Assembly (NCBI GenBank): GCA_910584575.1
Contig: CAJUBG010000005.1
Coordinates: 1 to 64,000 of the forward strand
DNA: 64,000 nucleotides
DNA from: an uncultured Dorea sp.
GTDB taxonomy: Bacteria; Bacillota; Clostridia; Lachnospirales; Lachnospiraceae
Direction: 5' to 3'
Position numbers and translations under genes: made by a program. This document shows positions 42,616 to 50,471 of the stretch, one piece after another. The first letter of the stretch is position 1. The number at the start of each line of letters is the position of its first letter. Below the pieces are notes generated by a model. That model was not told where the DNA came from, ran no database searches, and saw only the letters and a program-made list of their open reading frames with translations.

Positions 42616-43845
42616 ATGGACAAGTTGTATTATAAAGAAATGGCCGAGAATCTGGACAGACTAATTCATGAACGTGCTATGGAAGGAAAGCATATTTATT
42701 TGTTTGGCCATTGTGATGCGACAGAAGAACTGATGCGTTTATTATGGGACAGAGGATTCCAGCCGGAAGCAATTCTGGATAATAATACTGCTAAGCATGG
42801 AAAAGTGTATCTTGGAATAGAAGTCCGTCCGCCTCAAGCCATTCTAAAGGAACAGCCGTCACAGGTGTTGGTATGTACCGTTGCCAGAGCATGGGCTTCT
42901 ATGGCTTCGCAGCTAAAACGTCTGGGATATGAGGGACAGTTCATCAGGCTTGTTGACTATAATAGTTATGCGGAATATTCTCTTTCTCAAGATACGGTTG
43001 CCCGAAAAAAGCAGAGAGCAGACAGGGGAATCAATTTGTTACGGAAGTTAGGGCAGAAATATCCGGACTGTTTTAAAATTCTGTGTCCTTTTTCAGCTCT
43101 TGGCGATATCTATTTTATGATGTCATATCTGCCATATTTTCTCCGGCTTAGGGAGATTAGACAATGTGTAATCGGAGTGATTGGGAATTCCTGTGCAGAG
43201 GTTGTAGGGATATTCGGGGCTTATAATGTGGAAGTGTTTAACCAGAAATGTATGGACGAGCTGATTCAGGCAGCACTATATACAGAAGATACGGAGACAT
43301 TTATTCCGCATCAGGACAGGCCGTATGTGGTGAATCTCTCCAAAGCACTGCATGTAAAAAAGATTCCTCTGGAGTATCTTTACCGCTGTGGAGTATTTGG
43401 ATTGCCGGCGGATGCGAAGCCATATCAGCCTGTCCGATTGAGGGAGTACACAGAGATTGAGCAGATTGAGCCAGAGAGGTCGGTGATTCTTTCACCCTAT
43501 GCAAAATCGGTGACTGCTCTGGGACAAGATATTTGGGAACAGATTGTAAAGTATTATATACAAAAGGGATATTCCTGTTACACAAATGTGGTCGGCGGGG
43601 AGGCTCCGCTTCCCAAAACGCGTCCCATTAGTCCGTCTATTGCGGAGGTACGTTCTGCGGCAGAACGGGCGGGTACATTTATCGGGATACGAAGTGGACT
43701 TTGTGATGTGCTCAAGGAGGCTTCCTGCCGGAAAATTGCCCTTTATCCGGACTATTATTATGGAGATACCAGGTGGAAGGCGATTGAGATGTATGGAATC
43801 GAAGGGTGGGAAAATATAGAGACAGGAGAAGGTCATGCAGTTTGA
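42616..43845 (+). CDS. GT-B/GT9-like glycosyltransferase with N-terminal Rossmann-like module
   Basis: A 409-residue paralogue of the protein encoded at 36910. The N-terminus has the Rossmann-like module (HIYLFGHCDATEELMRLLWD, AILDNNTAKHG, VLVCTVARAW). The GT-B-like part shows ILCPFSALGDIYFMMSYLP, VILSPYAKSVTALGQDIWE and FIGIRSGLCDVLKEAS. The gene ends inside the start of the epimerase gene (11-base overlap). The first and last few dozen bases of this gene are found again near 46330-46425 as a deletion relic, so a second copy once existed downstream. Confidence 0.75.
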   Translation: MDKLYYKEMAENLDRLIHERAMEGKHIYLFGHCDATEELMRLLWDRGFQPEAILDNNTAKHGKVYLGIEVRPPQAILKEQPSQVLVCTVARAWASMASQLKRLGYEGQFIRLVDYNSYAEYSLSQDTVARKKQRADRGINLLRKLGQKYPDCFKILCPFSALGDIYFMMSYLPYFLRLREIRQCVIGVIGNSCAEVVGIFGAYNVEVFNQKCMDELIQAALYTEDTETFIPHQDRPYVVNLSKALHVKKIPLEYLYRCGVFGLPADAKPYQPVRLREYTEIEQIEPERSVILSPYAKSVTALGQDIWEQIVKYYIQKGYSCYTNVVGGEAPLPKTRPISPSIAEVRSAAERAGTFIGIRSGLCDVLKEASCRKIALYPDYYYGDTRWKAIEMYGIEGWENIETGEGHAV

Positions 43846-44497
43846 ACTTATGGCGTCTATGATGTGCGCGGATTACGGGAATCTGAAGGAAGAAGTAGAG
43901 AATTTGACAGAAAGTGGGATTGACTCTTTTCACATAGATATTATGGACGGGCGCTATGTCCCGAATTTTGCCATGTCCTTGAATGATATGCGGTACATAG
44001 CGGGCGCGACCCAAAAGCCTTTGGACGTGCATCTGATGATTGAGCATCCAAGTAACCATATCGGGTTGTTTTTGAAAAATCTGCGCAAAGGGGATACGGT
44101 CTATATCCATCCGGAAGCGGAGTACCATCCTTCTACAACCCTGCAGCGGATTATCAATGCGGAGATGATTCCTGGCATTGCCATCAATCCCGGCACTTCG
44201 GTTGAGACGGTCATGGAGATGCTTCGTATTGTGAAAAAGGTTCTTGTGATGTCTGTGAATCCAGGAAATGCAGGCCAGATGTACCTGCCCTATGTGGGGA
44301 AAAAGATTACGAAGCTTTTGTCCTTGAAAGAGGATATGGAGTTTGAAATCTACTGGGATGGCGCCTGCAGCGCGGATAAGATTATGGAGTTTGCACCCAA
44401 AGGCGTGAAAGGATTTGTGTTAGGGACCACGCTTTTGTTTGGCAAAGGTCAGGCGTATGAGGAGACCTTGCAGAATATAAGGGAGTTGAAGTTTTAA
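43835..44497 (+). CDS. Ribulose-phosphate 3-epimerase-family protein
   Basis: A 220-residue TIM barrel of the RPE family. The metal- and catalysis-related motifs are FHIDIMDGRYVPNFAMS, PLDVHLMIEHP and VMSVNPGNAGQ. The final catalytic Asp lies in YWDGACSADKI, where typical RPE has a DGG motif. The drift from the consensus suggests an epimerase for another ketose phosphate, such as allulose-6-phosphate, or a specialised pentose-phosphate role in the glycan pathway. Last gene of the continuous array; a hairpin follows. Confidence 0.83.
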   Translation: MQFELMASMMCADYGNLKEEVENLTESGIDSFHIDIMDGRYVPNFAMSLNDMRYIAGATQKPLDVHLMIEHPSNHIGLFLKNLRKGDTVYIHPEAEYHPSTTLQRIINAEMIPGIAINPGTSVETVMEMLRIVKKVLVMSVNPGNAGQMYLPYVGKKITKLLSLKEDMEFEIYWDGACSADKIMEFAPKGVKGFVLGTTLLFGKGQAYEETLQNIRELKF

Positions 44498-44502
44498 TCT
44501 AG

Positions 44503-44529
44503 GGAGCTGTCTGGAAACCCAACAGCTCC
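44503..44529. terminator. Hairpin at the end of the glycan array
   Basis: GGAGCTGT (44503-44510) pairs with ACAGCTCC (44522-44529). There is no strong U-tract. It lies between the epimerase gene and the converging AAA gene and may stop both. Confidence 0.45.
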
Positions 44530-44547
44530 TGTACTGGTATCTGTTTA

Positions 44548-46230
44548 TTATCCGATTAAAACGGATTTCCCTTCAAATGCAAATCCGTACTTTCTGATTC
44601 TTTCCGGTGCGATTCCTTTCGACTCAAGCAAAGCAGAATACTTCTTCTGGTCAATTTGTGCCAATGCTTCCTGAACGGTATCTGCAAGCGTATCTTCGTA
44701 TTCTGGATCATGAACCTTGAATTCCAGAAGGATGGCGTCGTCTTTGTCAAAACGTGGCTCCAGCATCACGTCGTATCTTCCAAACTCACTTTCACGGTTA
44801 GAGGTAATGATGTACCGGTCGTCAAGGTCTACCATCAGGCCAAGGACAAAGCCATGGTAAAACCGTTCCGGCTCTGACTGGGCGGACGGATGTTTGCCTG
44901 TATCAAAGTAACTGAAGGTGGCAAAGGCGACCCGATTCATATACAGATTCATAGCCTTTTTGTCATCTAATAAGAGGGCTTTCACAAAGCTGTTATATGC
45001 CGGAGTGAAATCTGAAAACCAGTCCTCGATTATCTGTTCAAACATAAGGAGGACTTCATGATTGGTCAATACAAGTTCATAGATTGTCCGGCCTTTTTTA
45101 TCCATAGTCAGTTGGTTTACGCGCAGATAGCCGCTTGCAAGCAGTAGACTCCAGATAGCGCTTTCTTTCTGGCCTAACTGATTGAAGATAATCTGCTCGT
45201 CAATCTGTGTGCGAAGCGCCTTTCCGTTCAGGAGATCCTCCATAATCATTTTGGTGTCTGCGCTGCCTTCGCGAATCAGCTTGCCGACCAGACCATTGCT
45301 GCTGGTATTGGCCCAATAAGCGGAAAACCTTCGTTTGCCCAGATAATTGATGATAGACCATGGATTGTAAATATCCGTCCTTCTGCCAAAGGTAAAACCA
45401 TCATACCAGGCTTTCACATGCTCTCTTTCGTCATATAGACCGTATTCCTTCAATGCCTCCCAGACCTCCTCCTGAGTAAATCCAAAGGAGGTTTCGTATT
45501 TTTCTGAGATTGTGGTTACGATCTCCAGATTATTTAGGTCAGAGAAGATAGATTCCTTACTGACTCTGGTAATGCCGGTCATGATGGCTCTCTCCAGGAA
45601 TTTGGTTGTTTTAAAAGCCGCGTTGAACAGGTTTCGGATAAAGACAGCCATTTCAGCCCAGTAGCCGTATATATAGGCTTCCTGCATAGGTGTATCATAT
45701 TCATCTAACAGGATAATGACTTTTTTCCCATAGTAGCGCATTAAATAATCGGATAAAGCATTTAGAGAATTTGCGGCCAAGTAATTTTCCATATCAGGGG
45801 AGATTTGTCCGTACGCTTTTTTTTCATCTTCGTTTAAATAATCGCTTTTCAAGAGAAAATCATATTTGTTATATAGATTCTTTATGATCTGGCAGATTCT
45901 TTTTCTTGCATCTGGGAAAGAAGTTTCCTTTACATTCGCAAAGCTTAACGAAATTACGGGATAAGCTCCCTGAAGTTTCCTATACTTTTCCTCCTGCCAG
46001 ATGGCCAGCTTCTGGAATAAACCGCTTTTATCGGAGTGCTCGACAGAAAAGAAATATTCCACCATGTCCAGATTCAGGGTTTTCCCAAAACGCCTGGGGC
46101 GGGTAATTAAGGTTACGACATCATTATGCTCCCACCACTCTTTGATAAACATCGTCTTGTCGATATAGAAATTATCTTTTGTAATTATCTGCTCAAAACT
46201 TTGATGGCCAATGCCGGCTGTTCTTGCCAT
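44548..46230 (-). CDS. AAA-ATPase/PD-(D/E)XK protein (DUF1703-type)
   Basis: A 560-residue protein of a family that is abundant in anaerobic Clostridia and Bacteroidetes. The N-terminal AAA-like domain has TRPRRFGKTLNLDMVEYFF (Walker A variant) and KKVIILLDEYDTPMQEAY (Walker B). The C-terminal PDDEXK_9-like domain has GRYDVMLEPRFDKDDAILLEFK. Function is unknown. It is the only minus-strand gene in the glycan region and lies between the epimerase gene and a relic of a glycosyltransferase gene, so it probably arrived by insertion. Confidence 0.85.
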   Translation of the reverse strand: MARTAGIGHQSFEQIITKDNFYIDKTMFIKEWWEHNDVVTLITRPRRFGKTLNLDMVEYFFSVEHSDKSGLFQKLAIWQEEKYRKLQGAYPVISLSFANVKETSFPDARKRICQIIKNLYNKYDFLLKSDYLNEDEKKAYGQISPDMENYLAANSLNALSDYLMRYYGKKVIILLDEYDTPMQEAYIYGYWAEMAVFIRNLFNAAFKTTKFLERAIMTGITRVSKESIFSDLNNLEIVTTISEKYETSFGFTQEEVWEALKEYGLYDEREHVKAWYDGFTFGRRTDIYNPWSIINYLGKRRFSAYWANTSSNGLVGKLIREGSADTKMIMEDLLNGKALRTQIDEQIIFNQLGQKESAIWSLLLASGYLRVNQLTMDKKGRTIYELVLTNHEVLLMFEQIIEDWFSDFTPAYNSFVKALLLDDKKAMNLYMNRVAFATFSYFDTGKHPSAQSEPERFYHGFVLGLMVDLDDRYIITSNRESEFGRYDVMLEPRFDKDDAILLEFKVHDPEYEDTLADTVQEALAQIDQKKYSALLESKGIAPERIRKYGFAFEGKSVLIG

Positions 46231-46329
46231 AATTTTACCCCTTACTAGCTTTTCTTGTATTTTACCATTATTTTAAGGGGAATTCAATGATTAAGAGAAG
46301 GCAGATAAAAGCAGTATTAAGCTGAGGGG

Positions 46330-46423
46330 TTGTATAACCTATGGACAAGTTGTATTATTAAAGAGTGATTAAGGCGTATGAAATCGAAGGATGGGAAAAT
46401 ATAGGGACAGGAGAAGGATTTAC
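46330..46423 (+). pseudogene. Deletion relic of a GT9-like glycosyltransferase gene
   Basis: Bases 46336-46358 (around ATGGACAAGTTGTATTAT) repeat the start of the gene at 42616 and its leader. Bases 46373-46420 (around GAAATCGAAGGATGGGAAAA and GACAGGAGAAGG) repeat its end at 43795-43833. The 1.1 kb between is missing and the frame is closed, so this is the two ends of a lost copy joined together. It still supplies the ribosome site (ACAGGAGAAGG) for the next gene. Confidence 0.75.
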
Positions 46424-46795
46424 ATGGAGAGAGAATTGATTTTATCTACACTGCCAAAGACATGGGTGTTTGATTTGGATGGAACATTGCTGAAACACAA
46501 CGGCTATAAAATAGACGGGGAGGACACATTGCTTTCTGGGGCCAAAGAGTTTCTGGACGGCTTGCCAGGGGAAGATAAAATTGTTATATTCACGTCCCGT
46601 ACAAGGGAATATCAGGAACAGACGCTTAAGTTTTTGGAAAAACATTCTGTAAGGTTTGATGAAATCCTGTTTGAAATGCCGATGGGAGAACGGATTGTGG
46701 TAAATGACCGAAAGCCTTCTGGATTGGACATGGCTGTGGCCGTGAATGTGGAACGGGACCGGTTTGAACCTCCGGCAATCCGAAGAGAAAAGTAG
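46424..46795 (+). CDS. HAD-superfamily hydrolase
   Basis: A 123-residue small phosphatase-type protein. WVFDLDGTLLKHNGYKIDG is HAD motif I with the nucleophile Asp, IVIFTSRTREYQEQ carries motif II, and IVVNDRKPSGLDMA is close to the acidic motif IV. The cap is minimal, as in hydrolases of phosphosugars or sugar nucleotides in capsule loci. It follows the glycosyltransferase relic, whose 3' end provides its ribosome site. ATG 46424 is preferred over an in-frame ATG further upstream. Confidence 0.8.
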   Translation: MERELILSTLPKTWVFDLDGTLLKHNGYKIDGEDTLLSGAKEFLDGLPGEDKIVIFTSRTREYQEQTLKFLEKHSVRFDEILFEMPMGERIVVNDRKPSGLDMAVAVNVERDRFEPPAIRREK

Positions 46796-46865
46796 CGCAG
46801 GCTATTGAACCAGAAGCCTAAAGTTGTTATACTATCGGCAGCAGGTAACAAGGAGTGTGGTCCAT

Positions 46866-48471
46866 ATGTATAAGCGTTTTAACACAACAGGATTGTGTTA
46901 TCCGAACGAACACTATATGGTGAACATAGAGGAACGGTTAGATGAGATTCAGTCCCTGGTAGATCAGGGAGAATATTTTGTCATTAACAGGGCAAGGCAA
47001 TATGGAAAGACGACGACGCTCAATTTGCTGGCTGAGAAATTAGCGGAAAAATATGCTGTATTTTCAATCAGCTTTGAAGGAATGGAAGATGAAGTATATG
47101 TATCGCCAGATACTTTTTGGCAAAATTTTTACAGTCTTCTGAATGATGAGTTTCGTTATCATGGAGTAAATGGGATTCCGGATATGATCCGCGTAGAATG
47201 TGAAAGAAGAAGTTCTAAAGAAGTAGGAAGGCCGGGAATCGGAGGTATTTCAGAGTTCATTTCCCGCATGTGTATGGAAGCGGATAGGCCGGTTGTGCTG
47301 ATTATTGACGAGGTTGACCAGGCGAGTAATTATGACAGTTTTATTACCTTTCTGGGAATGCTGCGCAAAAAGTATCTGGCAAGGAGAAAGCAGCCGACTT
47401 TTTATTCCGTGATTCTGGCGGGCGTCTATGATATAAAGAACATGAAATTAAAACTTCGTAAGGATATGGAGCATCAGTATAATAGTCCGTGGAATATTGC
47501 CGCTGATTTTACCGTGGATATGAGTTTTTCCGTACAGGATATTGCGGGGATGCTGACAGACTATGAGAAGGATGTCTGTACGGGGATGAATATACTTAAG
47601 ATAGCGGATTTGATTTATGATTATACTTCTGGTTATCCGTTTCTGGTATCTCGCCTTTGTAAGATATTGGATGAGTTTATCCCAAAGAAAAAGGAATTTT
47701 TGAGTTTATCGGCTGCATGGACAAGGGAAGGATTTTTGGAGGCGGTTAAGGTATTGCTCACAGAATCAAACACGTTGTTTGACGATATGGTAAAGAAGCT
47801 GAATGATTTTCCGGAATTAAGACAGACAATATATCATATTTTGTTTCGGGGAGAACAGGTGCCTTATAATATTTATAACAATGTGATTAATCTTGGCGTT
47901 ATGTTTGGTTTCCTCAAAAAGAGTATGAACGGTGAAAGCATTGCCATTTCTAATCGGATATTTGAGACACAGTTATATAATTTGTTTATTTCAAGAATTG
48001 CTTAATAGCGCTATATATAAGGCTGCGTCGGCGGACAAGGGCCTTAGCCTGTTTGTCAGGGAGGGGCGGCTTGATATGGAACGGGTATTGGAACGGTTTG
48101 TGGTATCCTTTACAGACATTTATCAGGATGCGGACGAGAGGTTTGTGGAGGAGAATGGGCGTCGTTTTTTCCTTCTTTATCTGAAGCCGATTATTAATGG
48201 TGTCGGGAATTTCTATGTAGAGGCAAGAACCCGAAATATGTGCAGGACGGACGTGATTATTGATTATCGCGGACAGCAGATTGTGTGCGAATTAAAGATT
48301 TGGCACGGAGATGAGTATAACAGACGGGGGGAAGAACAACTAATAGATTATTTAGATTCTTATCATCTTACGACAGGGTATATGCTGAGCTTTAATTTCA
48401 ACAAGAAGAAAGAGATAGGAGTTCGGAAGGTTCAGATAGGAGAAAAGTTGTTGATAGAGGCAGTAGTCTGA
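46866..48471 (+). pseudogene. AAA-ATPase/PD-(D/E)XK protein gene with a frameshift
   Basis: The first part (to the stop at 48003-48005) encodes an AAA domain: FNTTGLCYPNEHYMVNIEER, NRARQYGKTTTLNLL (Walker A) and VVLIIDEVDQASN (Walker B). It runs into SNRIFETQLYNLFIS and then goes out of frame. The next frame continues with ELLNSAIYKAASADKGLSL and the nuclease-like RTDVIIDYRGQQIVCELKIW up to 48471. Removing one base near 47990-47998 restores a protein of about 535 residues, the usual two-domain size. No slippery homopolymer is present, so this is more likely a mutation or sequencing error than programmed shifting. AAGGAG precedes ATG 46866. Confidence 0.8.
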
Positions 48472-48491
48472 CATTAGAAAGGAAAAAAGAT

Positions 48492-49208
48492 ATGACCATA
48501 GCATTAATCTTATCCGGCGGCACAGGTACCAGGCTTGGCTATGATATCCCCAAGCAGTACATCAAGGCCGGCGGCAGACCCATAATTTCATACAGCATAT
48601 CCCGTCTTTTTTCCCACAGCGGAATTGAAGGAATCCATATTGTCGCAGATCCCGCATGGCAGGGACAGATTCAAGACTGGCTTGCCGAAGATGGATTTTG
48701 CGGGAAATTCAAAGGCTTTTCAAGCCCTGGCGGAAACAGGCAGCTTTCAATCCTGAACGGCCTAAAGGATATCCGAGAATATGCCAAGGACAGCGATTAT
48801 GTATTCATTCATGATGCCGCCCGTCCTCTGCTTACAGAGAAGCAGATTACGGACTGTATCACCGGCGTTTCCGGACACGACGGCGTCCTGCCTGTGCTGC
48901 CTATGAAGGATACCGTATATTCCAGCACAGACGGAAGGAAGATAACCGCATTACTGAACAGAAGTGAAATCTATGCCGGACAGGCGCCGGAGGTGTTCCG
49001 GCTTGGTTCATATTACGAAGCCAACTGCCGGCTGCTGCCGGAGAAGATTTGGCAGATTAACGGCTCTACCGAGCCAGCAATCCTGGCGGGACTGGATGTC
49101 GTGATGATTCCTGGTGACGAGGGGAACTTTAAGATTACGACAAAGGAGGATCTGGAAAGATTCCGTAAGATATTAGAGGCAGAAGAAAGTTTTGGAATGG
49201 GGAGATAA
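48492..49208 (+). CDS. IspD/TarI-family cytidylyltransferase
   Basis: A 238-residue cytidylyltransferase. ALILSGGTGTRLGYDIPKQY is the nucleotide-binding loop, FIHDAARPLLTEKQI the second conserved block and DEGNFKITTKEDLE the C-terminal signature. The family covers IspD (methylerythritol phosphate) and TarI/Bcs1 (ribitol-5-phosphate). The following dehydrogenase gene, only 3 bases away, favours the TarI-like reading: transfer of CMP to an alditol phosphate for teichoic acid or capsule. An isoprenoid IspD role cannot be excluded from sequence alone. Confidence 0.85.
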   Translation: MTIALILSGGTGTRLGYDIPKQYIKAGGRPIISYSISRLFSHSGIEGIHIVADPAWQGQIQDWLAEDGFCGKFKGFSSPGGNRQLSILNGLKDIREYAKDSDYVFIHDAARPLLTEKQITDCITGVSGHDGVLPVLPMKDTVYSSTDGRKITALLNRSEIYAGQAPEVFRLGSYYEANCRLLPEKIWQINGSTEPAILAGLDVVMIPGDEGNFKITTKEDLERFRKILEAEESFGMGR

Positions 49209-49211
49209 AAG

Positions 49212-50255
49212 ATGAAAGCATGGGTTTTACATAATATAGGGGATATCAGGTTTGACACGGCAGAAGAACCGATACTTAAAGAGCGTGAAGTGTTAGTGAA
49301 GGTAAGAGCAGCCGGTATCTGCGGCTCGGACATTCCCAGAATCTACCAGAATGGCGCATATTCCCACCCATTGATTCCGGGCCATGAATTTTCTGGTGAA
49401 GTGGTAAAGACAGGCGCCTTTGCGAATGCCTCCTGGCAGGGAAAGCGGGTGGGGATATTTCCGTTAATCCCATGCCGAAAGTGTCCGCCCTGCCGCAAAA
49501 AGCAGTACGAGATGTGCAGGAATTACAGCTATCTTGGTTCGCGCAGGGACGGCGGATTTGCCGAGTATGCGGCGGTTCCGGAGGATAACCTGATAGTGCT
49601 TCCGGACAGCATAACCTTTGAGGAGGCTGCCATGCTTGAGCCAATGGCGGTTGCGGTCCATGCCATGAGGAGGATTGGGGCAGACGAAAATGATAACGTT
49701 GCAATCTGCGGTGTCGGCACGATTGGGCTGTTGTTGTACTTGTTTCTGAGAGAAGCCAGGGTGAAGAATATATATGTGTTTGGAAATAAAGATTTTCAGA
49801 AGCAGACGCTTTTGAAACTAGGGCTTCCAAAGGATTGTTACTGCGATATCCGAAGTGAGGACGTGGACGTATGGCTTTCCGAGAGGACAGGCGGCGCAGG
49901 CGCAGATGTATTTTTCGAGTGTGTGGGTAAGAATGAGACGCTGGTACAGGCGGTGAACCAGACCTCATTTGCAGGGAGGATTATGCTGGTGGGCAATCCA
50001 TTTGGGGATATGAGGCTTGAGAAAGCTGTTTATTGGAAGCTGCTGCGAAACCAGGTTACAGTGAAGGGCACCTGGAATTCGAGTTTTACGGGGGAGGAGT
50101 CGGACGACTGGCATTATGTGCTGAGACGGCTTGAGGAGAAGCGGATTGCGCCGTCAGAATTGATTACGCATCGGTTTTCTATGAAGGATTTGGAAAAAGG
50201 GCTTCACATAATGCGGGATAAGACGGAGGATTATGTGAAGATTATAGGGCAATAA
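49212..50255 (+). CDS. Zinc-dependent alcohol dehydrogenase, TarJ/GatD-like
   Basis: A 347-residue medium-chain dehydrogenase. AAGICGSDIPR gives the catalytic zinc Cys, PLIPGHEFSGEVV the second ligand region, CRKCPPCRKKQYEMC the structural zinc site, and NVAICGVGTIGLL the cofactor-binding fold. It resembles galactitol-1-phosphate 5-dehydrogenase and the ribulose-5-phosphate reductase TarJ. Paired with the cytidylyltransferase it would reduce a ketose phosphate to the alditol phosphate that is then activated to a CDP-alditol. A strong terminator follows. Confidence 0.85.
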   Translation: MKAWVLHNIGDIRFDTAEEPILKEREVLVKVRAAGICGSDIPRIYQNGAYSHPLIPGHEFSGEVVKTGAFANASWQGKRVGIFPLIPCRKCPPCRKKQYEMCRNYSYLGSRRDGGFAEYAAVPEDNLIVLPDSITFEEAAMLEPMAVAVHAMRRIGADENDNVAICGVGTIGLLLYLFLREARVKNIYVFGNKDFQKQTLLKLGLPKDCYCDIRSEDVDVWLSERTGGAGADVFFECVGKNETLVQAVNQTSFAGRIMLVGNPFGDMRLEKAVYWKLLRNQVTVKGTWNSSFTGEESDDWHYVLRRLEEKRIAPSELITHRFSMKDLEKGLHIMRDKTEDYVKIIGQ

Positions 50256-50263
50256 CAGGAGGG

Positions 50264-50316
50264 CTCCTGATATGAGTTTGCGAGACAGAACAGGCAGACT
50301 GATATCAGGAGTTTTT
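50264..50316 (+). terminator. Rho-independent terminator at the end of the glycan region
   Basis: CTCCTGATAT (50264-50273) pairs perfectly with ATATCAGGAG (50302-50311) and is followed by five Ts. Confidence 0.85.
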
Positions 50317-50350
50317 GTTATAGATTTTGCTGTAAAATTGAGAAAATATA

Positions 50351-50380
50351 TTGACAAATTTGAGGATTTGTGATTATATT
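50351..50380 (+). promoter_or_regulatory. Promoter of the metal-efflux genes
   Basis: A consensus TTGACA at 50351-50356 and TATATT at 50375-50380 are separated by 18 bp. Transcription should begin at about 50387, at the edge of the operator that follows. Confidence 0.75.
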
Positions 50381-50389
50381 TAATCATGA

Positions 50390-50413
50390 ACATATGAATA
50401 GTTGTTCATATGT
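50390..50413. promoter_or_regulatory. ArsR/CadC-type operator
   Basis: ACATATGAATA and TGTTCATATGT form an 11-2-11 inverted repeat with one mismatch, centred on GT. Its size and the TGAAnA...TnTTCA form agree with binding sites of SmtB/CadC/CzrA-type repressors. It lies just downstream of the -10 box, where a bound repressor would block transcription; such a repressor is encoded at 53079. Confidence 0.75.
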
Positions 50414-50471
50414 ATTGGCGAAAGTTTTTGGAATGTTGAAAGAGTATTTTACAAGTCAGGAGGAATGATTA

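Noticed and set aside
46866..48471. Programmed ribosomal frameshift in the AAA gene
   Set aside because: No slippery heptamer or homopolymer and no obvious stimulatory hairpin at the junction; a plain one-base mutation or read error is simpler.
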